Shown here: one piece after another, positions 17,147 through 25,664 of the stretch
Numbering within the stretch: position 1 is the stretch's first letter
Layout: every line of letters begins with the position of its first letter
Assembly (NCBI RefSeq): GCF_000367365.1
Contig: NZ_BARF01000139.1
Location: forward strand, 1-47,372
From: Streptomyces prunicolor NBRC 13075
GTDB taxonomy: Bacteria; Actinomycetota; Actinomycetes; Streptomycetales; Streptomycetaceae
Length of the DNA stretch: 47,372 bases
Reading direction: 5' to 3'
Notes under the pieces: model-generated
What the model was told of the DNA's origin: nothing
What the model saw: only the letters and a program-made list of their open reading frames with translations
The model's database searches: none
Program-made: the position numbers and the translations under genes

Positions 17147-18421
17147 ATGCCATACACGATTTCCCGCCGTCCCCTCCGCCCTCTCCGCGCTACGGCGGCG
17201 CTGGCCGCCGTAGCCGCGACCCTGGCCGTGTCCACCGTCGTGCTCGCGCCTCCCGCGGCGGCGGACGACGGCTTCTCGGACCAGTGCACGTTCCCCAACA
17301 AGAAGTACCCGGGCCGCCCTTGGGCCCTGCAACGCGTCCTCCTCGACGAGCTGTGGAGCCAGTCCAAGGGCAAGGGCGTACGGGTGGCGGTCATCGACAC
17401 CGGCGTGGACGTGAAGAACCCCCAGCTCACCCACGCGGTGGACGTGAAGAGCGGCCGTAACCTCCTGCCCAAGAACCTCAAGGACAGCAACGGCGACAAG
17501 ATCGCGCGGGGCAGCGAGAACGGCACGACCGACACCGTGGGACACGGCACCAAGGTCGCCGGCATCATCGCCGCCCGCCCGATCAGCGGCACTGGTTTCG
17601 TGGGTCTGGCCCCCGAGGCGACCATCATCCCGATCGAGCAGAACGACGCGGACGGCCACGGCACGGTGGACACGCTCACGGCCGCGGTCAACTACGCGAT
17701 CCAGGCCAACGCCGACGTCATCAACATTTCCCAGGACACGTCGAACGCGGTGAAGCCCGACCCCTCCCTGGAGTCGGCGATCGACACGGCACTGTCGAAG
17801 AAGATCGTGGTCGTGGCGTCGGCGGGCAACGGCGGCCAGGGCGGCAACGTCAAGAAGACGTACCCGGCGTCCTTCCCCGGCGTCCTCGCCGTAGCGGCCT
17901 CCGACCGCAACAACGAACGCGCGTCCTTCTCCCAGTCGGGCGACTTCGTCGGCGTAGCGGCACCCGGCGTCGACATGATCTCCACCGTCCCCAAGGGCGG
18001 TCACTGCTCCGACAACGGTACGAGCTTCTCGGCGCCCTACGTCTCCGGTGTCGCCGCGCTGATCAAGGCGAAGCACCCGGACTGGACCGCCCGCGAGGTC
18101 GTAGCCCAGATCGAGCAGACCGCCGAGCGCACCATCGCCGGCCACGACCGCCTCGTCGGCTGGGGCGTCGTGGACCCGGCCCGCGCGCTCACGGAGGACG
18201 ACCACCCGATCGAGTCCCCCAACCCCCAGGACGGCCTCACCAAGGCCCAGGCCCCGTCCCCCGCGAAACTCCAACTCGGCGAGACCCCCGACGAACACGA
18301 CGCCCGCCTCGCGACCTACGTCGCCCTGGGCGCGGCGGTACTGGTGGCGGGACTGGGCGGCACGGCGGTGGCGACCCGGGACGCGCGCAAGCGGGCGCGG
18401 CGGGTCGCGGGGCTGGACTGA
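17147..18421 (+). CDS. mycP: Mycosin, S8 subtilisin-like protease of the ESX complex (first copy)
   Basis: Mycosins are membrane-anchored subtilisins that cap and stabilise ESX complexes. The start is ATG 17147, with GTAGGGGGAG about seven bases before it; a TTG two codons earlier is less likely. The 424-residue product has an N-terminal signal peptide ending near AAA-DD (residue 40). The triad is complete: Asp84 (VIDTGVD), His133 (GHGTKVAG) and Ser293 (GTSFSAPYVSG), with Asn228 as oxyanion-hole residue. A transmembrane helix near residues 388-408 and a basic tail (RKRARR) anchor it. Cysteines at about residues 47 and 287 are placed as in mycobacterial MycP. It follows eccB by 12 bases. Confidence 0.95.
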   Translation: MPYTISRRPLRPLRATAALAAVAATLAVSTVVLAPPAAADDGFSDQCTFPNKKYPGRPWALQRVLLDELWSQSKGKGVRVAVIDTGVDVKNPQLTHAVDVKSGRNLLPKNLKDSNGDKIARGSENGTTDTVGHGTKVAGIIAARPISGTGFVGLAPEATIIPIEQNDADGHGTVDTLTAAVNYAIQANADVINISQDTSNAVKPDPSLESAIDTALSKKIVVVASAGNGGQGGNVKKTYPASFPGVLAVAASDRNNERASFSQSGDFVGVAAPGVDMISTVPKGGHCSDNGTSFSAPYVSGVAALIKAKHPDWTAREVVAQIEQTAERTIAGHDRLVGWGVVDPARALTEDDHPIESPNPQDGLTKAQAPSPAKLQLGETPDEHDARLATYVALGAAVLVAGLGGTAVATRDARKRARRVAGLD

Positions 18422-18633
18422 CGCCCGGCGAGCCCCGAGGGGTGCGCCGCCCGTGGGCTCCGTCTGTCGGCTCCGTCCGCCTGTCAAGAGGGCACGACCT
18501 GCGAAGGAGCAGGCAGACGGCGGAAGTTGACGCAAACGGAGGATGCCATTCGCAATGGTCACGCAGCAACGACGGCTCCGCGTCACCCCTCCACCCGCCA
18601 TGTTGGTCACTCACATGTGTGCGGGTACGACGA

Positions 18634-18651
18634 CTGAGTAGCCGTACTCAG
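18634..18651. promoter_or_regulatory. Palindrome CTGAGTA-N4-TACTCAG upstream of Esx-like operon
   Basis: Two perfect 7-base arms (18634-18640 and 18645-18651) are separated by GCCG. It lies about 120 bases before a good sigma70-type promoter and 230 before the next gene. Similar TGAGTA/TACTCA palindromes occur, from memory, in front of other Streptomyces genes, so an operator is plausible. The rest of the 457-base gap (18422-18878) shows no coding region. Confidence 0.4.
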
Positions 18652-18772
18652 GCCGCCGGTCCGCAGGTCACGTAGCGTCAGAGGGCGGCAGCCGCCCAGG
18701 TGGGCGCGAGAGCGTGGCGTGAAGGAGCGGTGAAGCTTGGTCGAGTGATAGCACAGCTGTCGTATAAGGCAG

Positions 18773-18801
18773 TTGGGACTGTCACAGGAAGCGACTAGAG
18801 T
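18773..18801 (+). promoter_or_regulatory. HrdB-like promoter for the Esx-like operon
   Basis: TTGGGA (18773-18778) and TAGAGT (18796-18801) are spaced by 17 bases. The -10 fits the streptomycete TAGRRT pattern exactly and the -35 keeps the TTG. Transcription would start near 18808 and give a leader of about 70 bases before the ATG at 18879. Confidence 0.65.
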
Positions 18802-18878
18802 GATTGCGTTGCGGAGAGGAACGCTCAGGAGTGCAGTCGCTCAGGGGCGGGCGACGAAAACGGGGAGGGGAAGGCATC

Positions 18879-19340
18879 ATGCCTCCTGTTGACGGTGGAG
18901 GGGGCTTCAGGGCAAGCCTGGAAGCGCTCGGAACGTTCAAGAAGCGTGTGGACGGGGTGCTTTCGAACTTCGAGAGCTCACCGGGTAGCGCGCACAAGGT
19001 CGGGGCGCACGAGCTCACCCAGGCTTCCTTCGGCGGTGCCGGAAGTTTCGGCGAGGCCAAGGGCCTGCACGCACAGTACGAGCGGGTCCACGAGCGTCTC
19101 ACCGCGCTCTCCAAGAACCTGGGCCTCCAGATCGAGGCGCTCCAGATCGCCGTGAGCGCCGCGCACAACAACTTCCACAACGTGGACGAGGACCAGCGGC
19201 GCCGATTCTGGGAGATCCAGACACAGCTCAGTCGTGAGCACGCCGAGGCGCTGCAGGAGCAGCAGGCCGCGGAGGCGGCGAAGAACGGCAAGCCCGAGCA
19301 GGGGCGTTCCGACGACAAGCAGTCCAAGGCCGGGTACTGA
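18879..19340 (+). CDS. Esx-like helical protein of the ESX locus (153 aa)
   Basis: The start is ATG 18879 after GGGGAGGGGAAGGCATC; the open frame upstream lacks family character. The product is almost all helix-forming, with a Gly-rich N-terminus, a helical hairpin-like core at about residues 10-120 (segments FRASLEALGTFKKRVDGVL and EIQTQLSREHAEALQEQQ) and a polar tail ending KQSKAGY. It has no clear WXG, but its size and position fit a partner that pairs with the next protein, as in EsxA/EsxB- or PE/PPE-type heterodimers. Its stop overlaps the next start (TGATG at 19338-19342), which implies fixed stoichiometry. The family is not recognised with certainty. Confidence 0.8.
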   Translation: MPPVDGGGGFRASLEALGTFKKRVDGVLSNFESSPGSAHKVGAHELTQASFGGAGSFGEAKGLHAQYERVHERLTALSKNLGLQIEALQIAVSAAHNNFHNVDEDQRRRFWEIQTQLSREHAEALQEQQAAEAAKNGKPEQGRSDDKQSKAGY

Positions 19341-21028
19341 TGGGTGACGAGCAGAAGCAGCCGAATCCGCACCAGGCGGAACTGACGCAGGTGGCCCAGC
19401 AGGTCGGCGTCATCGATGCCGCCAGCACCATTTCGAACATCTTCGGCGGCGGCAACGTCCGGTGCTTCGGCACGACCGACTTCGAGAACCACCGCCTCAA
19501 CGACATGATCGACATGGTCCAGACCGCGAGTCCGGAGCACCTGGAGAACGCGGGCACGGCGCTCTGGGAGGCCCGCGACGCCATCAGCGACGCGGCCGAG
19601 GAACTCCGCGGCCACATCGACAACGTCGACTGGGAGGGCGACTCCGGTCAGGCCTTCCGCGACTGGGGCAGCGACCTCGTCACCTACGCCGTCAACCTCG
19701 CGTCCTTCGCGGAAGTAGCAGGCACCCAGATCTCGGCCGCGGCCACGGGCCTCGCCTCCGTCCGCATCGCCATGCCGCCACGCGACACCCGCTTCAACAC
19801 CAGCCAGACGCCCAGCGACATTCCGCTGCCCGCGCGCGTCTCGGGCAACGGGGAGTACACCGAGGCGGTCAAGGTCGAGAAGGACCGACAGGAGGCGATC
19901 AACCAGATGAATCGGTTGTCGTCCTTCTACACGGTGTCGGAGGGGGTGTTGGCGGCACAGGAGCCGCCTACGTTTTTGCAGGCTATGCCGGATGTGGGGG
20001 TGCCTAGGCCGAAGCCGTCGATCTCGGATCCGTATCTACCCATTGAGAAGCGAGATGACCAGAGCCTTGGTGGCGTTCAGGAGCCAGCGGCGACTCGTCA
20101 CCACGCTTCGAGCGTGGTGACCCACCATCCGAGTTCGGTCGACACCACGCAGACGGTCAGGCACCCGGATGACTCGCGTGTCCATCCAGACGTGAACGTC
20201 GGTACGAAGATCGACGGTGTGGGCACCCTGCCGTCCCAGGAGATCACGAAGCCGGCGACCAACCTGCCTCCGACAATGCCCGCTTCGGGCGGAGGCAATA
20301 GCGGGATGATTCCGCCCTTGGTCTCGGGTGCGGTTCCTCCTGCTTTCGGCACCTCGACGGGACGTACCTCGGGATTCGGCGGAGCAACCGGGAGCAGATC
20401 CCCGATTTCGGCGCAGGGACGTGCGGTCAGTCCCGGTGGTACGACAGGCGGGCGTGGCAACACAGGCCCGATGGGGCGTGCCGCCGCAACAGGACAGTCG
20501 GGCATCCGGAGTGGTGAAACAGCAGCAGGCAGATCACCCCTCGGCCGGGCAGTATCCGGCGGAACGCCTCGCCCCGTCGGCGGGCCGGTGGGCGGCCGGG
20601 CCGGCGGCCCGACTTCCACAGGGGCGGCACGTGGCAACGGTGTGGTCGGAGGAAAGCCCACCACAGGCGCTGCCCCGGGAGCGAACGGACCCAGGGTGCC
20701 TCGCGGCACGGTCGTCGGTGCCGAGGGCAACTCCAACTCCCGTACACCTACGGGCAAGATCGGTCAGCGCGGGGTCATCGGGGCGCCGAAATCCGCCCCG
20801 GGCGCGCGCCCGGGGCAGTCCGGTCGGCCCGCCGTGGGCAACCCCGACGGGGTGGTCGGCACTCCCCAAAGCCGGCCTTCCACTGTCAGGGGCGCCGGAG
20901 GCACCGGAGGTGCACCGGGGGTTCCGAGGGGGTCGGCGGGAAGTCGACACAGTAGGAACCGAGAAGACCGTGAGGGCGAGCGCGAGCAAGATGCGCAGCG
21001 GCGCAACACGCCGCCCGTGACCGACTGA
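19340..21028 (+). CDS. WXG/PPE-like ESX substrate with disordered Gly/Pro/Thr tail
   Basis: The 562-residue product starts one base inside the previous stop. Its first 190 residues are helical and carry WEG (in VDWEGDSGQAF, near residue 97), the turn motif of WXG proteins. The remaining 370 residues are low-complexity Gly, Pro, Thr, Ser and Arg, with PVGGPVGGRAGG-type units, and end in a charged tail. A folded secretion domain with a long disordered tail recalls EspB/PPE-type ESX substrates. The codons from about 19900 on are less GC-rich than in eccB. The second mycosin follows after 24 bases, so this substrate pair and that protease form one unit. Role inferred from layout. Confidence 0.8.
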   Translation: MGDEQKQPNPHQAELTQVAQQVGVIDAASTISNIFGGGNVRCFGTTDFENHRLNDMIDMVQTASPEHLENAGTALWEARDAISDAAEELRGHIDNVDWEGDSGQAFRDWGSDLVTYAVNLASFAEVAGTQISAAATGLASVRIAMPPRDTRFNTSQTPSDIPLPARVSGNGEYTEAVKVEKDRQEAINQMNRLSSFYTVSEGVLAAQEPPTFLQAMPDVGVPRPKPSISDPYLPIEKRDDQSLGGVQEPAATRHHASSVVTHHPSSVDTTQTVRHPDDSRVHPDVNVGTKIDGVGTLPSQEITKPATNLPPTMPASGGGNSGMIPPLVSGAVPPAFGTSTGRTSGFGGATGSRSPISAQGRAVSPGGTTGGRGNTGPMGRAAATGQSGIRSGETAAGRSPLGRAVSGGTPRPVGGPVGGRAGGPTSTGAARGNGVVGGKPTTGAAPGANGPRVPRGTVVGAEGNSNSRTPTGKIGQRGVIGAPKSAPGARPGQSGRPAVGNPDGVVGTPQSRPSTVRGAGGTGGAPGVPRGSAGSRHSRNREDREGEREQDAQRRNTPPVTD

Positions 21029-21052
21029 CCACGAGCGAGGATCAACAGAAGC

Positions 21053-22315
21053 ATGACAGGGACCAGCCCGCGTGGCGGATTGACCGCGTTCCTCCAAGGA
21101 CGTGCCGGAAGACGAGTGTCGGCCGTGTGTGCCGCAGTCGGTGCTTTCGCCATTGTGTCTTCGGGGCTGGCTCCGAGCGCGGTTGCCGCCGATGTTCAGT
21201 CGAAGCAGTGGTACTTGGACATTATGGACGCGAAGGGGATGTGGAAGGTAAGCACAGGCAAAGGCGTCAAGGTTGCTGTGCTGGACACTGGGGTAAACCC
21301 GGACACTTCATCCCTCAAGGGCCAGGTACTCGTGGACGGGGTGCATCAGGCTGTCTCGTACAACGCCACCAACGACTATCTGAGCCACGGGACCACCATG
21401 GCGGAGATGATTGCCGGCACCGGCGCCGGAGGTGGTCTGCAGGGCCTGGCTCCCGGTGCGAAGGTCGTGCCTTACCGGGTGCTGACCAAGGGCGTGAAGA
21501 ACAAGACCGACGTAAAGAAGACACCTTCGATCGCCGATGCGATCAAGGCTGCCGCAGACAGCGATGCCAAGATCATCAGCATGTCGTTCGGCGGCGACAT
21601 CATGAACCCGGACGAGGCCAAAGCCGTTAAGTACGCCGAATCCAAGGGCAAGTTGATGTTCGCTGCTACTGGAAACGACGCTGAGACCAAGAACTTCATT
21701 GGCTACCCTGCCGCAGACCCGTACGTCGTCGGCGTAGCCGCAGCCGACAAGGACGGCAAGGTGGCCGACTTCTCGGAGCACGGCAACTACGTCGATCTGG
21801 CGGCCCCGGGTCGCAACGTTCCGGTGTGGTGCGACGCGACATTCAAGTCGTACTGCGACAGCGGTGGTACCAGCGCAGCGACCGCCCTCACCTCCGCCTC
21901 CGCCGCCCTCATCTGGTCCGCGCATCCCACCTGGACGGCCAACCAGGTCCTGGCCACCCTCATCGACACCGCAGGCCGCGACTGGCCGAAGAACAAGCCG
22001 AGTAACTACCTTGGCTACGGCCTGATCCGCCCCCGCAAGGTGTTGGAGAACAGCAGCATCAACCCGGGTGCCCCCGGCACGGACCCGCTCAGCTTCGAGA
22101 ACGGAACCGGCGTCACGGGCGCTTCGCCCTCCGCCTCCGCATCGACCTCGTCCAAAACCCCCACCCCCACCTCAGGCGGCCAGACTTCCGCCGCAGCATC
22201 GACCTCCGACTCGTCCGGCAACACCACCCCGTGGGTCGCACTCGGCGCCGCAGCGGCCGTAGTCGTGCTCGGCGGTGGAGCCTTCGCGGTGGTTCGCTCG
22301 CGGCGAGGCGCATGA
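21053..22315 (+). CDS. Mycosin, S8 subtilisin-like protease (second copy)
   Basis: This is a second 420-residue mycosin-like subtilase. The signal peptide ends near VAA-DV (residue 47). The triad is complete: Asp78 (VLDTGVN), His112 (LSHGTTMAEM) and Ser274 (GGTSAATAL), with Asn208 as oxyanion residue. A Ser/Thr/Pro-rich linker leads to a C-terminal transmembrane helix (WVALGAAAAVVVLGGGAFAV) and a short basic tail (RSRRGA). It diverges clearly from the first mycosin: the serine motif is followed by AATAL instead of FSAPYV. It may act on the 562-aa protein encoded just upstream or serve a different step. The 5' half uses more A/T-ending codons than the neighbouring core genes. Confidence 0.92.
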   Translation: MTGTSPRGGLTAFLQGRAGRRVSAVCAAVGAFAIVSSGLAPSAVAADVQSKQWYLDIMDAKGMWKVSTGKGVKVAVLDTGVNPDTSSLKGQVLVDGVHQAVSYNATNDYLSHGTTMAEMIAGTGAGGGLQGLAPGAKVVPYRVLTKGVKNKTDVKKTPSIADAIKAAADSDAKIISMSFGGDIMNPDEAKAVKYAESKGKLMFAATGNDAETKNFIGYPAADPYVVGVAAADKDGKVADFSEHGNYVDLAAPGRNVPVWCDATFKSYCDSGGTSAATALTSASAALIWSAHPTWTANQVLATLIDTAGRDWPKNKPSNYLGYGLIRPRKVLENSSINPGAPGTDPLSFENGTGVTGASPSASASTSSKTPTPTSGGQTSAAASTSDSSGNTTPWVALGAAAAVVVLGGGAFAVVRSRRGA

Positions 22316-22411
22316 GAGCTCGTACACCGGGCTCACCCGACCAACCAGCGCTTCACCACTCGGTGTTGCGTCCCAGAAACACCAACCTCTCTCGCGAAAG
22401 GGAGTGCCGAG

Positions 22412-22750
22412 ATGGCTGACGGCCGCAAGCTTGATGACGCACATGTACAAAAGCTCCAGACGAACGTCATCGACAGGTACGACAACGTCAAGAAGCACCT
22501 GCAGAAGCTCCAGGGCTGCATCGACATGATCGAGGCGAACTGGACGGGCCACGGTGCCAACGCCTTCAAGACCAAGCAGCACGAGATCAACGACCACATG
22601 GTCGGGATCGGCCGCATGCTCGACGACTTCCTGAACGGAATTCACCTCACCAAGCAGGACAAGGACAAGCTCGAGGACGAACTCCACTCCACGATCTCCA
22701 GCATCGAAGTGGACGCTGGTGCGAAGACCTCGGCGCTCAACCTCTACTGA
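22412..22750 (+). CDS. esxB: WXG100 protein (EsxB-like)
   Basis: The 112-residue product has the WXG100 helical-hairpin pattern with the turn Trp44-Thr-Gly46 (EANWTGHGA). The start is ATG 22412 after GAAAGGGAG. The gene is followed 64 bases later by a second WXG100 gene, and such pairs form secreted heterodimers. It lacks a C-terminal YxxxD/E motif, which the partner has. Work in Streptomyces coelicolor showed that the EsxA/EsxB pair of this locus is secreted and influences sporulation; the A/B assignment here is by gene order and could be reversed. Confidence 0.85.
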   Translation: MADGRKLDDAHVQKLQTNVIDRYDNVKKHLQKLQGCIDMIEANWTGHGANAFKTKQHEINDHMVGIGRMLDDFLNGIHLTKQDKDKLEDELHSTISSIEVDAGAKTSALNLY

Positions 22751-22814
22751 CCGCCCCGAGCGTCGCACCCCGGACCGCGAGGTCCCTCTCACATCGTCAA
22801 GGAGATGAGGAAAC

Positions 22815-23120
22815 ATGACCGGCACGCCGCACATGCAGGATCTCGCCGTCAAGTACGGCACCCTGGACGCGCTCGCCACTGAACTCGGCAACCTGGCCAA
22901 GCAGTTGGAGAGCGACCTCACGGCGCTGAAGAAGGGCGTCCACGACGCGGCCGAGGGCTGGGCCGGTGACGCCTACGAGTCCTTCAACCGGAAGTCGAGG
23001 GAGTGGGACGGCCACACCACTGCCATCCACCAGGCGCTGCTGTCCATCACGCAGAAGGTGCACCAGGCCGGCGGCGACTACCGCGGCGGCGACAAGAAGG
23101 CGGCCAGCTTCTTCGAGTAG
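22815..23120 (+). CDS. esxA: WXG100 protein with YxxxD secretion motif (EsxA-like)
   Basis: The 101-residue product has Trp49-Ala-Gly51 at the hairpin turn and Tyr89-x-x-x-Asp93 near the C-terminus, the composite signal recognised by EccC in ESX systems. A strong AAGGAG precedes the ATG at 22815. It follows esxB by 64 bases and ends at a 16-bp terminator, so the pair closes the forward operon. The YxxxD tail makes it the likelier member to contact EccC. Confidence 0.88.
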   Translation: MTGTPHMQDLAVKYGTLDALATELGNLAKQLESDLTALKKGVHDAAEGWAGDAYESFNRKSREWDGHTTAIHQALLSITQKVHQAGGDYRGGDKKAASFFE

Positions 23121-23137
23121 GACAGGCTGACAACAGC

Positions 23138-23180
23138 AACACCGGGGTGGGCACGCACGGGAGGTGCCCACCCCGGTGTT
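23138..23180 (+). terminator. 16-bp terminator after esxA
   Basis: The arms 23138-23153 and 23165-23180 pair perfectly over 16 bp with an 11-base loop, and a TGCGTTT tail follows. It starts 17 bases after the esxA stop. Confidence 0.9.
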
Positions 23181-23566
23181 TGCGTTTCGGGCAGCTCTTC
23201 CACACGGTGAACCGAAGGCGGCTTCGAAGTCCCACCTGGTGGGGGCGGCGCACGGATGACCTGTCCTACTGTCAGGGGCCTTGTCGTGGTTGAGGCTCGG
23301 GCACATCGCAATGGCGTGGGGCGTGGGGCGAGTGGCGCGCGGCGTGTTGGGTGGTGAGCGGCTCGGTGGTGCAGTGGTGCAGACGGTGGCGGGACGAAGG
23401 TACATCGAAGTTCTAGACAGACCGGGCGATTTGGCGAGGCCGGCCCGTCAACCGGAGCCGCTTCGGGTACGCAGTGCCCTCTTGCTGATCGTCACACCGC
23501 CGGGACCTGCATACTTCGATGACCACCGGCCGCCGTGGGGTGACGGAAGAAGGGTGAGCGCCGCAC
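23181..23566. other. Gap between esxA terminator and the convergent reverse genes
   Basis: I see no convincing gene. The open frames here have the codon pattern of shadows and no ribosome-binding sites. The stretch lies beyond the ends of two convergent units, so promoters are not expected. Confidence 0.45.
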
Positions 23567-24334
23567 TCACAGCTTGCCGAAGATCACTCCCCGCCAGGTC
23601 CAGCCCGACTTCAGGACGGTGTCCTGTAGGGGAGAACGCAGTTCCGCGCTGTCGAAACGGAAGGTCTCCGTCGCTTCGAGGCCACCGTTCTGCCCACGAC
23701 CGAAGGTCCACTCGCGGCTGCCTGTTCGACTCGGCCCGCGCACGTACTCCGACGGCACCTGGAGCCTCGTCGGACTCCTCACCCGGCTGACCTCCCACTG
23801 TTCCTCAAGTGCGCGCAATTCGTGGTCCTCGTTGACGAGTCGCATCCGGATCCGCACGGCGTGAGTGATGTGGGACCGGACGAAATCCTGCTGCCAGGCG
23901 GGCTCCGTGAGCCGCCACTCCGCCACCAGGTCGCATTGCTCCCGGTCACCGCAACGGATGACGTACGGAACGTCGGACTGATTGAGACCGAGCAGAGCCG
24001 CCCGCAACTCCTCGCCCGGGACTCCTGTGTGAAGAGCGGAGCATCCACGGAGCCGGTTTCGCGGCGGGCGGTCACCGTGACGGACGTCACCGCCCGACCC
24101 GTAGGTGCCACGGACTCGTCGGTGACCTCGGGGAGCGTCGCCATGTCGGGCCAGTATTCCCCGTCGATCGTGATGTTCGCTGCGAGGCCAGCGTCCGACG
24201 ACGGTAGGCGGACTGCGACGAACGGTGCGCCAAGCGCGCCGACTTCATTAGGAGGCGCAGCTCGCCAGCCTTCGGGCAAATCGGACTCGATCGGGATCGG
24301 GATCGGTACTGTCGTCGGCCTTGCCGGGCTTCCT
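23567..24334 (-). pseudogene. Frameshifted gene of the reverse ESX-associated set
   Basis: Two minus-strand frames join into one plausible protein of about 250 residues. The upstream part (from about 24334) reads PIPIPIESDLPEGWRAAPP and continues with GEYWPDMATLPEVTDES. At about 24018-24028 the coding pattern moves to the next frame, which reads GVPGEELRAALLGLNQSDV and runs to the stop at 23567 (ending WTWRGVIFGKL). Adding one G in the run CAGGAGTCCC would restore a single frame. No ATG or GTG lies in frame between the upstream stop and the conserved-looking start, only a TTG at 24279, so the 5' end may also be damaged. The N-terminal PEGW pattern recalls DcrB/LpqN-like secreted proteins, but this is weak. 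It is either a real pseudogene or a single-base sequencing error. Confidence 0.6.
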
Positions 24335-24516
24335 CAACTCCTGCAGCGAGGCCCAGTTCAAGACCGCCAAGTACATGCGGGCCACCACTCTCGCCGAGGC
24401 ATGAGCCCACCATCCCGAACGCGTAGGTCGGCGCCCCCGACCACCCGCGTTACGCCAGACCGTCTGGATCAACGATCCGGCCAAGCGCCGCGAACCGCAC
24501 CACAAACCTCATAGCG

Positions 24517-24999
24517 TCACGACCGCCTCTCAGGACTGGAATCTTCCAGGGATTCCGGTGTGGCGGAAGGCGGTGGTGGAGGCAGTGGCGGGTACGGCGG
24601 CCGGGAAGGGACCCGGGGGCCAAGCAGGCCTACAGCAGGCGGGCCTACAGGTGGAGGGGGCTGGGGTTCCAGCGATCGGCGGGGGCGGGGCTCAGGCTGT
24701 CGGGGCGTGAGGGGCGGTGCCGGAGGTGGAGGCGGGGGTGCAGGCAGTTCCCCGTCTGGCAGGACCGGGCCGCCCGCCCGCAGCCGCTCGATGGTCTGTT
24801 CGGCTCGGCGGCGTGCCCGCGGGTCGTCGTCGCGCTGGAAAACGAGCACGTGAACCCATCGGGAGATTCTCCCGCTCGAAAGCAGCCGGTACCCGAGTGC
24901 GTGGGCGATGTCCTTGGCCCGAGGCAGTGCTGACGCATCGAGCCGGAACTCGACGCGGCCCCGGCCGTCGAAGCGGGACCGCATCTCGTCGCCATCCAT
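24517..24999 (-). CDS. Proline-rich protein of unknown function (160 aa)
   Basis: The start at ATG 24999 overlaps the previous stop (TGATG), so the gene is coupled to the membrane-protein gene upstream. Residues 1-75 form a small mixed alpha/beta domain (GRVEFRLDASALPRAKDIA, then HALGYRL, then RWVHVLVFQRDDD). Residues about 85-150 are proline-rich, including a run of eight prolines. It has no signal peptide or membrane segment, so it is probably cytosolic, with the Pro tail as a binding segment. Family not recognised. Confidence 0.7.
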   Translation of the reverse strand: MDGDEMRSRFDGRGRVEFRLDASALPRAKDIAHALGYRLLSSGRISRWVHVLVFQRDDDPRARRRAEQTIERLRAGGPVLPDGELPAPPPPPPAPPLTPRQPEPRPRRSLEPQPPPPVGPPAVGLLGPRVPSRPPYPPLPPPPPSATPESLEDSSPERRS

Positions 25000-25664
25000 C
25001 AACGGTCTCCGTAGCGGGGCAGTTCCTGGGGAAAATCGTGGGCGCCTTGGCATTCGGCCAGTTTGTGTACATGTTTGGTGACTTGATAGGCGATGTCGGT
25101 CAAGGCCTGTCCCAATGGCGTGCCGGTTGCTTTGGTGTCTCCGTCCACCCACAGCCTGGTGAGGACCGCATAGTCTTCAGACGCGTTATAGGAAGGGATT
25201 GAGGGAGGTGAGCAAGGTGCGTATACCTCCACATAATCACTGTTGAGTTGTGTCAATGCCTCTATGTCATCTGCTGTGGTGTGGATGATCTTGTTGGTTC
25301 CGCCGTTTTTCGAATAGCTCTTGAGCCAGTCCGCCTTGGAGATGGGGCGGACCCGGGTTTCACTCAAGAGGGACGAGTTGTTGGTGGTGGTAACGTGACA
25401 GTAATAAGTGAGGTCCGCCCTCGAATTTTGACGGTCAGTCCATTGGTCGGCTGATCGTGCCGGTGGCAACACCTGGATGACCAGGTCCCGTTCAACGGTG
25501 CCGTCACAAACCCTGGACGGTAGGTTTTCCAGCCCCTTGGTGAAGAAGTGAACATATGCGAACCCGGAGATGCCCGCAGTGCAGAGAATTGTCAGACTGA
25601 AAAGAACCACTTTCACGCTTTTTCGACTAGCGACTTTTTCTCGACTCCAACTCAACTTACCCAT
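24999..25664 (-). CDS. Single-pass membrane protein with four-cysteine outer domain (221 aa)
   Basis: The ATG at 25664 is preferred over upstream starts; it overlaps the end of the 725-aa gene by eight bases. Residues 18-40 form one transmembrane helix (VVLFSLTILCTAGISGF core) preceded by Lys and Arg, which puts the C-terminal 180 residues outside the membrane. That domain has cysteines at 53, 89, 151 and 205, enough for two disulfides. The gene is notably AT-rich for this organism: bases 25261-25320 contain 28 G or C of 60. Position directly after a large WXG-type protein would suit a partner or immunity-type protein, but no family is recognised. Confidence 0.75.
   Translation of the reverse strand: MGKLSWSREKVASRKSVKVVLFSLTILCTAGISGFAYVHFFTKGLENLPSRVCDGTVERDLVIQVLPPARSADQWTDRQNSRADLTYYCHVTTTNNSSLLSETRVRPISKADWLKSYSKNGGTNKIIHTTADDIEALTQLNSDYVEVYAPCSPPSIPSYNASEDYAVLTRLWVDGDTKATGTPLGQALTDIAYQVTKHVHKLAECQGAHDFPQELPRYGDR

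Noticed and set aside
23281..23790. Plus-strand open frame after esxA
   Set aside because: It overlaps the frameshifted reverse gene, has no ribosome-binding site, and its second half is Arg/Ser/Pro-rich shadow sequence.
24248..24505. Small minus-strand frame reading YLAVLNWASLQELRK upstream of the frameshifted gene
   Set aside because: It could be a remnant of another gene or the displaced N-terminus of the pseudogene, but it has no ribosome-binding site or family match, so it is not called.
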